Shown here: positions 7,824 to 16,858 of the stretch, piece by piece
Layout: each line of letters opens with the position of its first letter
How positions within the stretch are numbered: the stretch's first letter is position 1
Notes under the pieces: generated by a model
Databases searched by the model: none
What the model was told of the DNA's origin: nothing
Seen by the model: the letters and a program-made list of their open reading frames with translations, nothing else
Translations under genes and position numbers: made by a program
From: Microbacterium sp. SORGH_AS_0862
GTDB taxonomy: Bacteria > Actinomycetota > Actinomycetes > Actinomycetales > Microbacteriaceae
DNA: 64,000 nucleotides
Assembly: GCF_030818795.1 (NCBI RefSeq)
Contig: NZ_JAUTAY010000001.1
Span: 2,356,001 to 2,420,000 of the forward strand
Reading direction: 5' to 3'

Positions 7824-10452
7824 GACCGTCCTTCCGGGCGACACGGCGACGCTGACGCTCAAGGTCGAGAACACCGGACGGGTCGACCTGGCCGGCGCGA
7901 CCGTCGTCGCCGATGCGACCCAGCTGCTGACCCAGGCATCCTTCCCGATCCTCCCGAAGGATGTCGCACGTCAGGACTCGACGCTGACATGGTCGATCCC
8001 CACGACCGCGCCCGGCGCGACCGCATCCGTCGACATCGAGGTGAAGGTGGCCGCGGAGGCCCCCGGCGGTGCGATCACGATCCCGATCACGGCGCCGCAG
8101 CTGGGCTCGACCCTGACCTCGGCCCAGGCGGTCTTCCAGGTCGCCGGCCCCGTCGCGCTGAACCTGCTCAACATCAACGACTTCCACGGACGCATCGACC
8201 AGAACACGGTCAAGTTCGCCGGGACGATCGAGCAGCTGCGCGCGGAGTACGGCGAGGCCAACACCCTGTTCCTCTCCGACGGTGACAACATCGGTGCATC
8301 CCTGTTCGCCTCGTCGTACTTCAAGGACGAGCCGACCCTCGAGGTGCTGAACGCGCTGGAACTGAAGGCGTCCGCGGTCGGCAACCATGAGTTCGACAAG
8401 GGGATCGCCGATCTCACCGGTCGTGTCGCCGACAGCGCCGACTTCACCTATCTCGGCGCGAACGTCTACGACGCGAAGACGGGGGAGGTGCTGCTCCCGG
8501 AGTACGCGACCTTCACCGTCGACGGGCTGACGGTCGCCGTCATCGGCGCCGTCACGGAGGAGACGCCGAGCCTGGTCTCGCCCGACGGCATCAAGGGAGT
8601 CACGTTCGGTGACCCTGTCGCAGCCGTCAACCGGGTGGCCGCGCAGCTGACCGACGGCGACCCGGCCAACGGAGAGGCGGACGTCATCGTCGCGGAGTAT
8701 CACGAGGGTGCGTCGGCGGGCACGCCCGACAAGTCGACCCTCGAACAGGAGGTCGCGCACGGGGGAGCATTCGCCTCGATCGTCGAGGACACCTCCGCGG
8801 CGGTCGATGCCATCTTCACCGGCCACACCCACAAGCTCTACGCGTGGGAAGCTCCGATCCCGGGCACGGATCGCACACGTCCCATCGTTCAGACCGGAAA
8901 CTACGGTGAGAACATCGGCCAGGTCGTGCTGCAGCTCGACCCGGTGACCGGAGCGGTGGAGTCCTACACGGTCAAGAACGCCGCGCGCACCACCGCCGCG
9001 GATGCCGACCTGGTCGCCGCATATCCCCGTGTCGCCGAGGTGAAGCGGATCGTGGACGCCACGCTGGCGGATGCCGCTGCCGTCGGCAACCAGCCGGTGG
9101 GGTCGGTGGCCGCCGACATCACGACCGCCTTCAGCGGTGGTTCCTACGTCGACGGCGTGTACCGAGGAGGAGCGCGCGACGACCGCGCCGCGCAGTCGAC
9201 GCTGGGCAACCTCGTCGCCGACTCCATCCGCGACGCACTGACCGACCCGGCGCGCGGTGGAGCCGAGATCGGTGTGGTCAACCCGGGCGGGTTGCGAGCC
9301 GAGTTGAACTACGCGCCCGACGGCGTCATCACGTACGCCGAGGCGAACGCCGTCCTGCCCTTCGTCAACAACCTGTGGACGACGGCCCTCACGGGCGCCC
9401 AGTTCACGAAGGTGCTCGAGGAGCAGTGGCAGCTCGACGACAAGGGCCAGGTCCCCTCGCGGCCGTACCTGCAGCTCGGACTGTCCGAGAACGTGTTCTA
9501 CACCTACGACGCCGCGGCGGCGCAGGGCTCGCACATCACAGGCGTGTGGATCGACGGACAGCCGATCGACCCGAATCGCGAGTACCGCGTGGGCTCGTTC
9601 AACTTCCTGCTGACCGGTGGTGACAACTTCCGCACCTTCAAGGAGGGGACCCAGACGCGCGACTCGGGTCTCGTCGACCGCGACGCCTGGATCGACTACC
9701 TGGCGGCGCATCCCGCACTGGCACCGGACTTCTCATCCCGCAGCGCACAGGTGTCCGGTCTTCCGGCATCCGTCGTCGCGGGCGAGGCCGTCACCTTCCA
9801 GGTGTCGCGGTTCGACCTGACCTCGCTCGGGAGCCCCGCCAACACGGTGCTGGAGCCGTCGATCGGTCAGGCCGCCTACGCGCCGATCGCCGTCACGAAC
9901 GGTGTGGCGAACGTGTCGTTGACGACGCCCAGCGACGTCGCCGGGCCGGCGGTCGTCTCTCTCAAGGCGCCGGATTCGGGGACCGTCATCCGCGTGCCGA
10001 TCGATGTGCGCCCGGCTGTTCCGGGAACGGGTGGCGGCGTGGTCGAGACGCCGGCGCCCGAGTCGGCGCTCACGCCCGCCACCCAGAATGCGGTCCAGAT
10101 CCAGGGCGGGACGACCCTCCAGCCCGGGCAGACGATCACGATCCACGTCGGCGAGGAGTACGCCGGCGACTGGGTGAGCGTCTGGTTGCGCTCCGACCCG
10201 CTGCTGCTGGGCTGGTACCGCGTGGACGAGCTCGGCAACATCACGGTGACCCTGCCCGCGGGCGTCTCGGGGGCGCATCGACTCATCGTGCAGGATGCGG
10301 AGGGCAACGTGATCGGGTGGCAACAGGTCCAGATCGGCGCGCTGCCCAGCACGGGCCAGGACGGCGGATTGATTCTCGGGCTGTCGCTCGTCGCCCTGCT
10401 CCTGGTCGGTGCGGGAGTCTCGGCGCGGACCATCCGTCGCAGGCGATCCTGA
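7603..10452 (+). CDS. Bifunctional metallophosphatase/5'-nucleotidase, 3' part of the same frameshifted gene, LPSTG-anchored
   Basis: This frame is open from 7519 on, after a TGA at 7516-7518; ATG 7603 lies inside the M1 domain and is not a natural start. Up to about residue 70 it completes the M1 helical domain, then a CARDB/DUF11-like beta domain follows (about residues 72-180). The calcineurin-like metallophosphatase has NDFHG (D193, H195), GNHE (N261, H262) and GHTH (H408, H410). The 5'-nucleotidase C-terminal domain runs to about residue 700. A beta-rich stalk precedes LPSTG (914-918), a membrane helix and RRRR, a textbook sortase signal. It should release phosphate from extracellular nucleotides. 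It is strongly similar to the C-terminal half of the nuclease gene at 11870. Confidence 0.88.
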   Translation: MTAIGRDAFDATYATWTKAHAGGSADTDDFIALAEQVSGRELGAFFQDWLFDTDKPAWPAMWTAGITSDVPAGETVLPGDTATLTLKVENTGRVDLAGATVVADATQLLTQASFPILPKDVARQDSTLTWSIPTTAPGATASVDIEVKVAAEAPGGAITIPITAPQLGSTLTSAQAVFQVAGPVALNLLNINDFHGRIDQNTVKFAGTIEQLRAEYGEANTLFLSDGDNIGASLFASSYFKDEPTLEVLNALELKASAVGNHEFDKGIADLTGRVADSADFTYLGANVYDAKTGEVLLPEYATFTVDGLTVAVIGAVTEETPSLVSPDGIKGVTFGDPVAAVNRVAAQLTDGDPANGEADVIVAEYHEGASAGTPDKSTLEQEVAHGGAFASIVEDTSAAVDAIFTGHTHKLYAWEAPIPGTDRTRPIVQTGNYGENIGQVVLQLDPVTGAVESYTVKNAARTTAADADLVAAYPRVAEVKRIVDATLADAAAVGNQPVGSVAADITTAFSGGSYVDGVYRGGARDDRAAQSTLGNLVADSIRDALTDPARGGAEIGVVNPGGLRAELNYAPDGVITYAEANAVLPFVNNLWTTALTGAQFTKVLEEQWQLDDKGQVPSRPYLQLGLSENVFYTYDAAAAQGSHITGVWIDGQPIDPNREYRVGSFNFLLTGGDNFRTFKEGTQTRDSGLVDRDAWIDYLAAHPALAPDFSSRSAQVSGLPASVVAGEAVTFQVSRFDLTSLGSPANTVLEPSIGQAAYAPIAVTNGVANVSLTTPSDVAGPAVVSLKAPDSGTVIRVPIDVRPAVPGTGGGVVETPAPESALTPATQNAVQIQGGTTLQPGQTITIHVGEEYAGDWVSVWLRSDPLLLGWYRVDELGNITVTLPAGVSGAHRLIVQDAEGNVIGWQQVQIGALPSTGQDGGLILGLSLVALLLVGAGVSARTIRRRRS
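8155..10452 (+). repeat. Paralogous 5'-nucleotidase module, copy 1
   Basis: From LNLLNINDFHGRID to the C-terminus this module matches the second copy (14453-16807) in order and spacing. Shared blocks include NTLFLSDGDNIGAS, SAVGNHEFDKG, VNPGGLRAEL and the stalk motif TITIHVG-x2-YAGDWV. Nucleotide identity is also high by eye, so it is a duplicated or shuffled module. Confidence 0.85.
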
Positions 10453-10470
10453 GAGAACGTCGGCACTGAG

Positions 10471-10505
10471 GCAGCCCCCGCCCGGATGATCCGGGCGGGG
10501 GCTGC
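10471..10505 (+). terminator. Terminator hairpin after the 5'-nucleotidase gene
   Basis: Perfect 15-bp stem (GCAGCCCCCGCCCGG and complement) with a five-base loop ATGAT, starting 18 bases after the stop codon. No T-tract follows, as is common in high-GC actinobacteria. An 11-base G run (10513-10523) lies just downstream. Confidence 0.8.
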
Positions 10506-10525
10506 GCTGTCCGGGGGGGGGGGAT

Positions 10526-10554
10526 TTGGGGCGGCGGGCGATGTGGCGTAGTCT
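10526..10554 (+). promoter_or_regulatory. Predicted sigma-A promoter of rplJL
   Basis: TTGGGG (10526-10531), a 17-base spacer and TAGTCT (10549-10554) fit the actinobacterial TTGNNN/TANNNT pattern. They lie directly in front of the rplJ leader. Confidence 0.6.
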
Positions 10555-10561
10555 TGGTGAC

Positions 10562-10765
10562 AAGCCAAAGACCGCCGGTCATCGCTGTGCGTGCAAACGT
10601 GACGCGATCGAAGCTCTGCCACGCAGGGGCCCGCGCAGGTGACACTGAACTTCCTCCTTCGGGAATCGAGCTCCGTGCGCTTGCGCCGGAGCTTTTGTCA
10701 TGTGCGGGTGGTCCAGGCCGACGCTCCGCCACCGCGGGGTGTCACGTTCACATCAAGGAGTGACC
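10562..10765 (+). ncRNA. Ribosomal protein L10 leader (autogenous control region of rplJL)
   Basis: The roughly 200-base leader begins with the AGCCAAAGACCGCCGGTC element typical of L10 leaders in actinobacteria, where the L10-L12 complex binds the mRNA to limit its own synthesis. It contains a terminator-like hairpin (10669-10696) before the rplJ ribosome-binding site. The interval 10453-10765 holds only the upstream terminator, the G run, the promoter and this leader; no gene is seen. Confidence 0.75.
10669..10696 (+). terminator. Attenuator-like hairpin in the L10 leader
   Basis: Stem AGCTCCG (10669-10675) pairs with CGGAGCT (10687-10693) and is followed at once by TTTT. This resembles an intrinsic terminator inside the leader and may set the basal rplJL level. 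Confidence 0.6.
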
Positions 10766-11254
10766 ATGGCGCAGAAGGATGCATCGGTCGCCGAGCTCAC
10801 GAAGAACTTCGAGGACTCGACCGCCGTTCTGCTGACCGAGTACCGCGGTCTGACGGTTGCCCAGCTGAAGCAGCTGCGCAACAGCATCCGTCAGGACGCG
10901 AGCTACGCCGTGGTGAAGAACACGCTGACCAAGATCGCCGCGAACAACGCGGGGATCACGGCGCTGGACGAGGACCTCAAGGGTCCCTCGGCCGTGGCGT
11001 TCGTGCACGGTGACTTCGTCGCCACTGCCAAGGCTCTGCGTGACTTCGCCAAGGCCAACCCGCTTCTCGTGATCAAGGGCGGCATCTTCGAGGGCAACGC
11101 CCTGAGTGCCGACGAGGTCAACAAGTACGCCTCCCTGGAGAGCCGTGAGGTTCTGCTGGCGAAGGCCGCGGGCATGATGAAGGCGACGATGGGCAAGGCT
11201 GCTGCCACCATCGACGCGCTTCGCGAAAAGCTGGAGACCGCCGAGGCCGCGTAA
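10766..11254 (+). CDS. rplJ: 50S ribosomal protein L10
   Basis: The 162-residue protein ([15 protein letters not shown]...) is full length for bacterial L10. It forms the base of the ribosomal stalk and carries L7/L12 dimers on its C-terminal helix (here ending [12 protein letters not shown]). ATG 10766 follows AAGGAGTGACC; the in-frame upstream start at 10700 lies in the leader and would add non-conserved residues. rplL follows after 51 bases, the normal operon order. It is unusual only in its setting: both flanking genes are extracellular nucleotide-degrading enzymes, and rpoB is not next door. Confidence 0.97.
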   Translation: MAQKDASVAELTKNFEDSTAVLLTEYRGLTVAQLKQLRNSIRQDASYAVVKNTLTKIAANNAGITALDEDLKGPSAVAFVHGDFVATAKALRDFAKANPLLVIKGGIFEGNALSADEVNKYASLESREVLLAKAAGMMKATMGKAAATIDALREKLETAEAA

Positions 11255-11305
11255 GCGTCCGGCGAGCTCTTTCCCACACACCCCCACCTATCTAGGAGAT
11301 ACATC

Positions 11306-11689
11306 ATGGCGAAGCTCACCACTGAGGAGCTGCTCGAGCAGTTTGCCGGCCTGACCCTCGTCGAGCTCAGCGAGTTCGTGAAGGCGTTCGAGGAGAAGTT
11401 CGACGTCACCGCTGCCGCCCCCGTCGCCGTTGCCGGCGCTGCGGGTGCTGCTGGTGGCGCGGAAGAGGTCGAGGAGAAGGACTCCTTCGACGTCATCCTC
11501 GAGGCTGCCGGCGACAAGAAGATCCAGGTCATCAAGACGGTCCGCGAGCTCACCTCGCTGGGCCTCGGCGAGGCCAAGGCTCTCGTGGACGGCGCTCCCA
11601 AGCCCGTTCTCGAAGGCGCCAACAAGGAGACCGCCGACAAGGCGAAGGCCGCTCTCGAAGAGGCCGGCGCGACGGTCACCCTCAAGTAA
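11306..11689 (+). CDS. rplL: 50S ribosomal protein L7/L12
   Basis: The 127-residue acidic protein has the three usual parts: an N-terminal dimerisation and L10-binding helix pair ([20 protein letters not shown]), an Ala-rich hinge at about residues 40-55 ([16 protein letters not shown]), and the C-terminal factor-binding domain ([20 protein letters not shown] region to ATVTLK). It recruits translation GTPases to the ribosome. AGGAG lies nine bases before ATG. A strong terminator follows 16 bases after the stop, closing the rplJL operon. Confidence 0.98.
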   Translation: MAKLTTEELLEQFAGLTLVELSEFVKAFEEKFDVTAAAPVAVAGAAGAAGGAEEVEEKDSFDVILEAAGDKKIQVIKTVRELTSLGLGEAKALVDGAPKPVLEGANKETADKAKAALEEAGATVTLK

Positions 11690-11705
11690 GGTCCTCACCT
11701 TCTTC

Positions 11706-11749
11706 ACGAAGGCCCCGGACGCGGTTCGCCGCATCCGGGGCCTTCGTGC
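11706..11749. terminator. rplJL terminator
   Basis: Perfect 15-bp outer stem (CACGAAGGCCCCGGA and complement, 11706-11720/11735-11749) enclosing a smaller GCGG-TTCG-CCGC hairpin (11722-11733). Confidence 0.85.
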
Positions 11750-11764
11750 GTCCGCGCGTAGCAC

Positions 11765-11791
11765 GTTCGGATGAGAGCAATCTCATCGAAC
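11765..11791. promoter_or_regulatory. Dyad upstream of the nuclease gene (possible operator)
   Basis: GTTCG-GATGAGA, a four-base spacer, then TCTCATC-GAAC: 11 paired bases with one bulged G, ending 78 bases before the ATG at 11870. The GTTC-starting arms invite comparison with actinobacterial phosphate (PhoP) boxes, which would suit a nucleotide-scavenging gene, but the match is loose and the function is a guess. TAGTCT at 11831-11836 could be a -10 box. Confidence 0.35.
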
Positions 11792-11869
11792 CGTCATCTT
11801 CTCGTAAGCCGCGGAAGGGGTCTCTCTTCGTAGTCTCCTGGTGTCCCCCAGCAGAAACTCAGGAGATCC

Positions 11870-14800
11870 ATGTCCCCCTCCCAGCCGAGGCGACCGTTCG
11901 CAGCGCTCGCCTTCGGGATCGGAACCGCGGTCGTCGCGGGCATGTTCGTGCCCGCCGTCGCCGTCGCCGCCGAACCCGCCGATGTCGTCATCAACGAGGT
12001 GTACCTCAAGGGCGGAAGTGCCAACGCTCCGTTCAACAAGAAGTTCGTCGAGCTGTACAACGCCGGCGACACCGCGCAGAGCCTGGAGGGCTGGTCGCTC
12101 CAATACCGTTCCGCCGACGGAACGGGGGGCCCTTCGGTCACCGAGCCGCTGAGCGGCGTCATCGAGCCCGATGACTACTACCTGATCGCATGGAACGGCA
12201 ACGGCGCCGTGGGCGCCGCGCTCCCCGTCACCCCGGACCTGTCGTTCGACAAGGGCTTCAACGCCTCCGGCACGACGGGCACGCTCTACCTCGCGGACAC
12301 CACGCAGGCGCTCACGCTTCCCACCGGATCCGTCGTGGGGCAGCAGCACGTCGTCGATCTTCTCGGCTACGGTGCATCCAAGACGTTCGAGACGAGCGTG
12401 GTCCCGGTCACCGGTGCGAACAGCGTCCCCAACTCGCTCGCCCGCACGAACTTCGTCGACACGGACAACAACGCGGGAGACTTCAGCCACCCCGCGCAGA
12501 TCACGCCGCAGGCATCCGCGACCTCGGGTATCGACCCCGACCCGGGCACCGACCCCGATCCCGGCACGGACCCGGATCCCGGCACCGACCCCGGAACCCC
12601 CGCGACCAGGACGATCGCCGAGATCCAGGGCACCGGCGGCGCGACGCCTCTGCTGGGCCAGACGGTCACCACGCGCGGCATCGTGACCGGCGCCTACGCG
12701 GAGGGCGGCTTCAACGGCTTCACCATCCAGACTCCCGGCACCGGCGGCGCGGTGGATGCTTCGCACGCCGCATCCGACGCCGTCTTCGTCTACGGAGGAT
12801 CCGGACAGGCGGGAGCGGCCCTCGCCGCGAAGGCCCCGATGGGCGCCTACGTCGAGGTGACCGGCGTGGCCGGCGAGTACTCGAGCGTCGCGGGCGACGC
12901 CCAGACCCTCACACAGCTCAACGTCTCGGCGGGCTCGGTCACCACGATCGACGAGCAGGTCGCGGCGGTGACGCCGGTGCCCCTCTCCTGGCCGATCGCG
13001 CCGGCGGACCGCGAGAAGTTCGAGAGCATGCTCGTCGCTCCCCAGGGCCGGTTCACGGTGAGCAACACGTACACGACGAACCAGTACGCCGAGATCGGGC
13101 TCGCCTCGGGCGAGAAGCCGCTCATCACACCGACGGATGTCGCGCGTGTGGGCACCCAGGAGTACACGGACGCCGTCGCCGACAACGCCGCGCGCGGTGT
13201 CGTGCTCGACGACGGCGCGTCGATCAACTTCCTCGGCGGTTCGACGAACAAGGCGATCCCGCTGCCGTACCTGACCGACGTCGATGTCACGGTGGGCGGC
13301 GCGGTGTCGTTCACGCAGCCGGTGATCCTGGACTACCGCAACGGCGCCTGGAAGGTTCAGCCGACCACGCAGCTCGAGGCCGGCGACCCGCTGCCCGTCA
13401 CCATCGGGTCGGCGCGCGCAGCATCCGCACCCGACGCGGTCGGCGGCGACATCTCGATTGCCAGCTTCAACGTGCTGAACTACTTCACGACGACCGCCGC
13501 AGAGGTGGGCTGCACGTCGGTCTACACGGATCGAGACGGCACCCCCATCACGGCGAACCAGTGCCCGAACAACGGCCCGCGCGGCGCCGCGACCGACGTC
13601 AGCCTGAAGCGTCAGCAGGACAAGATCGTCGACGCGATCAACAACCTCGGCACCGAGGTCGTCTCGCTCGAGGAGATCGAGAACTCGGCGGCGTTCGGCA
13701 AGAACCGCGACACCGCGCTGTCGAGCCTCGTCGACGCCCTGAACGCCGATCTCGGCGCGGACGAGTGGGCCTACGTGCCCTCGCCCAGCCAGGTGCCCGC
13801 CGGTGAGGACGTCATCCGCACCGCGTTCATCTACAAGGCGGATGCGGTATCGCCGGTCGGCGACTCCGTCATCGACCTCGATGCCGCGTTCGTCAACGCG
13901 CGACGCCCGCTCGCTCAGGCGTTCGCCCCCAAGGGTGAGACGGATGCCGCCTTCCTGGCGATCGTGAACCACTTCAAGTCGAAGGGCGACGACCGCGACA
14001 ACCCGGCCACGGGCGACAACGCCAACGGGCCGCAGGGCGCCTACAACGGCGACCGGATGCGCCAGGCGCAGGCGCTCGTTGACTTCGCCGACGAGCGGAA
14101 GGCGGCTGCCGGGACCGACCGCGTGTTCCTGCTCGGCGACTTCAACTCGTACACGCAGGAAGACCCCATGCAGGTCTTCTACGCGGCCGGGTACACCGAT
14201 CTCGGATCCCGCACGGGCAAGCACACGTACTCCTTCGACGGTGCGAGCGGCTCGCTCGATCACGTGCTCGCCTCGCCTGCCGCCGCCAAGATGGTCACCG
14301 GCGTCGACGTGTGGAACATCAACGCGGGGGAGTCGATCGCGCTCGAGTACAGCCGGTACAACTACAACGCGACGAACTTCTACGAGGTGTCGCCCTACCG
14401 CTCCAGCGACCACGACCCGGTCGTGGTGGGCATCACGTGGCGCCCGACGGTCGAGCTGAACCTGCTGAACATCAACGACTTCCACGGTCGCATCGACGAC
14501 AACACGGTCAAGTTCGCGGGCACCATCGAGCGGTTGCGGGCGGAGGGCGGCGAGGAGAACACGCTGTTCCTCTCCGACGGCGACAACATCGGAGCCTCCC
14601 TGTTCGCCTCGTCGGTGGCCGACGACAAGCCGACCTTGGACGTTTTGAACGCGCTGGAGCTGAGCGCCTCGGCGGTCGGCAACCACGAGTTCGACAAGGG
14701 TCTCGAGGATCTCGAAGGACGTGTCAAGGATCAGGCGGCGTTCCCGTACCTCGGAGCGAACGTCTACAACAAGGGAACCACCACGCCGGCGCTGCAGGAG

Positions 14801-16807
14801 TATGCGACGTTCGAGGTGCAGGGGCTGACGGTCGCCGTGATCGGCGCCGTGACGGAGGAGACTCCCACGCTCGTGTCGCCCGGCGGGGTGGCCACGGTCG
14901 ACTTCGGTGATCCCGTCGAGGCCGTGAACCGAGTGGCGGCGCAGCTGACCGACGGCGACCCGTCCAACGGTGAGGCGGACGTCATCATCGCCGAGTACCA
15001 CGAGGGCGCTGCAGCCGGCGTCACGGAGAAGTCGACGCTGGAGGAGGAGCTGAAGGACGGCAAGGCGTTCGCCGACATCGTCACCAACACCTCGGCCGCG
15101 GTCGACGCGATCTTCACCGGTCACACCCACAAGCTGTACGCGTGGGACGCCTCCATCCCGGGCACGGACCGCACGCGTCCGGTGGTGCAGACGGGCAACT
15201 ACGGCGAGAACATCGGTCAGGTGCGTCTGACGGTGGATGCGGAAACGGGAGATGTGCTCGCGCACACGCAGCGGAACGTGCCGCGCATCGCGATCGAGAA
15301 CGACGGCACCACCGCCAACGACGCGGCGCAGAGCGCGGCTCTGAACGCCGAACTGGCGGCTCAGTATCCGCGCGTCGCGGCGGTCAAGCAGATCGTCGAC
15401 GCGGCGCTCGCCTACGCCGCCGAGAAGGGCAGTGTCCCGGTCGGAAGCGTCACGGCGGACATCACGACGGCCTTCACGGGCGGTGCGTACACGGGTGGCG
15501 TCTACGCCGGGGGCACACGTGACAACCGCGCAGCGCAGTCGACGCTCGGCAATCTCGTCGCCGACTCGCTCGTGGCGACGCTGTCCGATCCGCTTCGCGG
15601 CGGCGCCGAGATCGGCGTGGTGAACCCCGGTGGCCTTCGCGCCGAGCTGCTGCGCGGCGACGACGGCGTGATCACGTTCGCCGAGGCGAACGCGGTCCTG
15701 CCGTTCGTGAACAACCTCTGGACGACGACCCTCACGGGCGAGCAGTTCACGCAGGTGCTCGAGGAACAGTGGCAGACGAACGCGGACGGCTCCATCCCGT
15801 CACGTCCGTACCTGGCGCTCGGTCTCTCGAAGAACGTGACCTACACCTACGACGCGGATGCGGCGCAGGGATCCCACATCACGGGCGTCTGGATCGACGG
15901 CGAGCCGATCGATCCCGCCGGCCAGTACCGGATCGGCTCGTTCAACTTCCTCCTGCAGGGCGGCGACAACTTCCGCACCTTCGCGGAGGGAACCGACACG
16001 CGCGACTCCGGGCTCATCGACCGGGATGCGTGGATCTCGTACCTGACGGCGAACAGCCCGGTCTCGCCGAGCTACGCCTCCCGCAGCGTCGAGGTGACGG
16101 GGCTCCCCGCATCCGTCGCGCCGGGCGCGCAGGTCTCGTTCCAGGTGGGCGGGCTGAACCTCACCTCGCTCGGAAGCCCGGAGACGACCTCCCTGCTGGT
16201 GAGCATCGAGGGCAGCACGGCCGTCCTCGATCCGGTCACCGTCACGGGCGGAGCGGCGACGGTTGCCTTCACGGTGCCTGCCGATGCGCCGGCCGACAGC
16301 ACGATCGTCCTCCAGGCCCCGCAGACGGGTACGGAACTCCGTCTGCCGCTGAAGGTGGCGTCCGACATCCCGCCGACCACGACGCCGCAGCCCGCGGATC
16401 CGAGCCAGCTCGTGCCCGCGCTGCAGGACCTCATCAAGGTCATCGCGGGCGAGCTGCGCGCCGGAGCCACGATCACGATCCACGTCGGCACGCAGTACGC
16501 GGGCGACTGGGTGACGGTCTGGCTGTACTCGACCCCGCGTCAGCTCGGTGGATGGCACCAGGTCGATGCGGCGGGCAATGTCACGGTGACCCTGCCGGCC
16601 GATCTCACGGGTGACCACCGGCTCGTCGTGCTCGACGCGAACGGCCAGGTCATCGGCTGGCAGGCGGTGTCCATCGCGCCCAGATCGGGCTCGCTGGCCG
16701 CCACCGGTGCGCAGACGCAGTGGATCGCGGGTGCGCTGCTCGCCGCCTCGCTGCTGCTCGCGCTCGGCATCGTCGGACGCGCGGTGCCGTTGCGTCGACG
16801 CAACTGA
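11870..16807 (+). CDS. ExeM/NucH-type extracellular nuclease fused to 5'-nucleotidase, wall-anchored
   Basis: A 1,645-residue secreted protein. Domains in order: signal peptide (to about residue 34), lamin-tail domain (about 36-190), a DPDPGT repeat linker (about 221-243), an OB-fold-like region, an endonuclease/exonuclease/phosphatase domain (about 525-850, with IASFNVLNYF, the LEEIEN metal-binding Glu, LLGDFNSY and SSDHDPVVV), a calcineurin-like phosphatase (from about 864, with NDFHG, GNHEFDKG, GHTHKLY), the 5'-nucleotidase C-terminal domain, a beta stalk, then LAATG (1609-1613), a membrane helix and RRR. It should cut extracellular DNA or RNA and then strip phosphate from the nucleotides. 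The end is a sortase-like signal variant. AGGAGATCC precedes ATG. It probably works with the M1/5'-nucleotidase encoded upstream. Confidence 0.92.
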   Translation: MSPSQPRRPFAALAFGIGTAVVAGMFVPAVAVAAEPADVVINEVYLKGGSANAPFNKKFVELYNAGDTAQSLEGWSLQYRSADGTGGPSVTEPLSGVIEPDDYYLIAWNGNGAVGAALPVTPDLSFDKGFNASGTTGTLYLADTTQALTLPTGSVVGQQHVVDLLGYGASKTFETSVVPVTGANSVPNSLARTNFVDTDNNAGDFSHPAQITPQASATSGIDPDPGTDPDPGTDPDPGTDPGTPATRTIAEIQGTGGATPLLGQTVTTRGIVTGAYAEGGFNGFTIQTPGTGGAVDASHAASDAVFVYGGSGQAGAALAAKAPMGAYVEVTGVAGEYSSVAGDAQTLTQLNVSAGSVTTIDEQVAAVTPVPLSWPIAPADREKFESMLVAPQGRFTVSNTYTTNQYAEIGLASGEKPLITPTDVARVGTQEYTDAVADNAARGVVLDDGASINFLGGSTNKAIPLPYLTDVDVTVGGAVSFTQPVILDYRNGAWKVQPTTQLEAGDPLPVTIGSARAASAPDAVGGDISIASFNVLNYFTTTAAEVGCTSVYTDRDGTPITANQCPNNGPRGAATDVSLKRQQDKIVDAINNLGTEVVSLEEIENSAAFGKNRDTALSSLVDALNADLGADEWAYVPSPSQVPAGEDVIRTAFIYKADAVSPVGDSVIDLDAAFVNARRPLAQAFAPKGETDAAFLAIVNHFKSKGDDRDNPATGDNANGPQGAYNGDRMRQAQALVDFADERKAAAGTDRVFLLGDFNSYTQEDPMQVFYAAGYTDLGSRTGKHTYSFDGASGSLDHVLASPAAAKMVTGVDVWNINAGESIALEYSRYNYNATNFYEVSPYRSSDHDPVVVGITWRPTVELNLLNINDFHGRIDDNTVKFAGTIERLRAEGGEENTLFLSDGDNIGASLFASSVADDKPTLDVLNALELSASAVGNHEFDKGLEDLEGRVKDQAAFPYLGANVYNKGTTTPALQEYATFEVQGLTVAVIGAVTEETPTLVSPGGVATVDFGDPVEAVNRVAAQLTDGDPSNGEADVIIAEYHEGAAAGVTEKSTLEEELKDGKAFADIVTNTSAAVDAIFTGHTHKLYAWDASIPGTDRTRPVVQTGNYGENIGQVRLTVDAETGDVLAHTQRNVPRIAIENDGTTANDAAQSAALNAELAAQYPRVAAVKQIVDAALAYAAEKGSVPVGSVTADITTAFTGGAYTGGVYAGGTRDNRAAQSTLGNLVADSLVATLSDPLRGGAEIGVVNPGGLRAELLRGDDGVITFAEANAVLPFVNNLWTTTLTGEQFTQVLEEQWQTNADGSIPSRPYLALGLSKNVTYTYDADAAQGSHITGVWIDGEPIDPAGQYRIGSFNFLLQGGDNFRTFAEGTDTRDSGLIDRDAWISYLTANSPVSPSYASRSVEVTGLPASVAPGAQVSFQVGGLNLTSLGSPETTSLLVSIEGSTAVLDPVTVTGGAATVAFTVPADAPADSTIVLQAPQTGTELRLPLKVASDIPPTTTPQPADPSQLVPALQDLIKVIAGELRAGATITIHVGTQYAGDWVTVWLYSTPRQLGGWHQVDAAGNVTVTLPADLTGDHRLVVLDANGQVIGWQAVSIAPRSGSLAATGAQTQWIAGALLAASLLLALGIVGRAVPLRRRN
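12533..12598 (+). repeat. Tandem DPDPGT-coding repeat (inter-domain linker)
   Basis: About three and a half 18-base units encode an Asp-Pro-Gly-Thr linker between the lamin-tail and nuclease parts. Units differ at synonymous positions (CCC/CCG, GAC/GAT), so the protein repeat is kept while the DNA has diverged. Confidence 0.85.
14453..16807 (+). repeat. Paralogous 5'-nucleotidase module, copy 2
   Basis: Second copy of the module at 8155-10452, in the same orientation about 6.3 kb away, with rplJL and the nuclease domains between them. It shares the catalytic blocks, the C-terminal stalk and the general anchor layout, but has LAATG in place of LPSTG. Confidence 0.85.
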
Positions 16808-16823
16808 TCGACGACGGATGACG

Positions 16824-16857
16824 CGAGGGCGTCGGCGCTTCGGCGCCGGCGCCCTCG
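16824..16857. terminator. Bidirectional terminator between nuclease gene and lacI
   Basis: A 15-position stem (CGAGGGCGTCGGCGC against GCGCCGGCGCCCTCG, one mismatch) capped by a TTCG tetraloop, between two convergent genes. Confidence 0.85.
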
Positions 16858-16858
16858 T

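Noticed and set aside
12533..12598. Short tandem repeat as a possible CRISPR or VNTR
   Set aside because: The units are in frame, encode DPDPGT and differ at synonymous sites, so it is a protein linker; there are no spacers.
11783..15265. Very long minus-strand open frame (1,160 codons) opposite the nuclease gene
   Set aside because: It is the antisense shadow of a high-GC coding gene: Arg/Val/Asp-rich, no domains, and the plus-strand frame has complete catalytic motifs.
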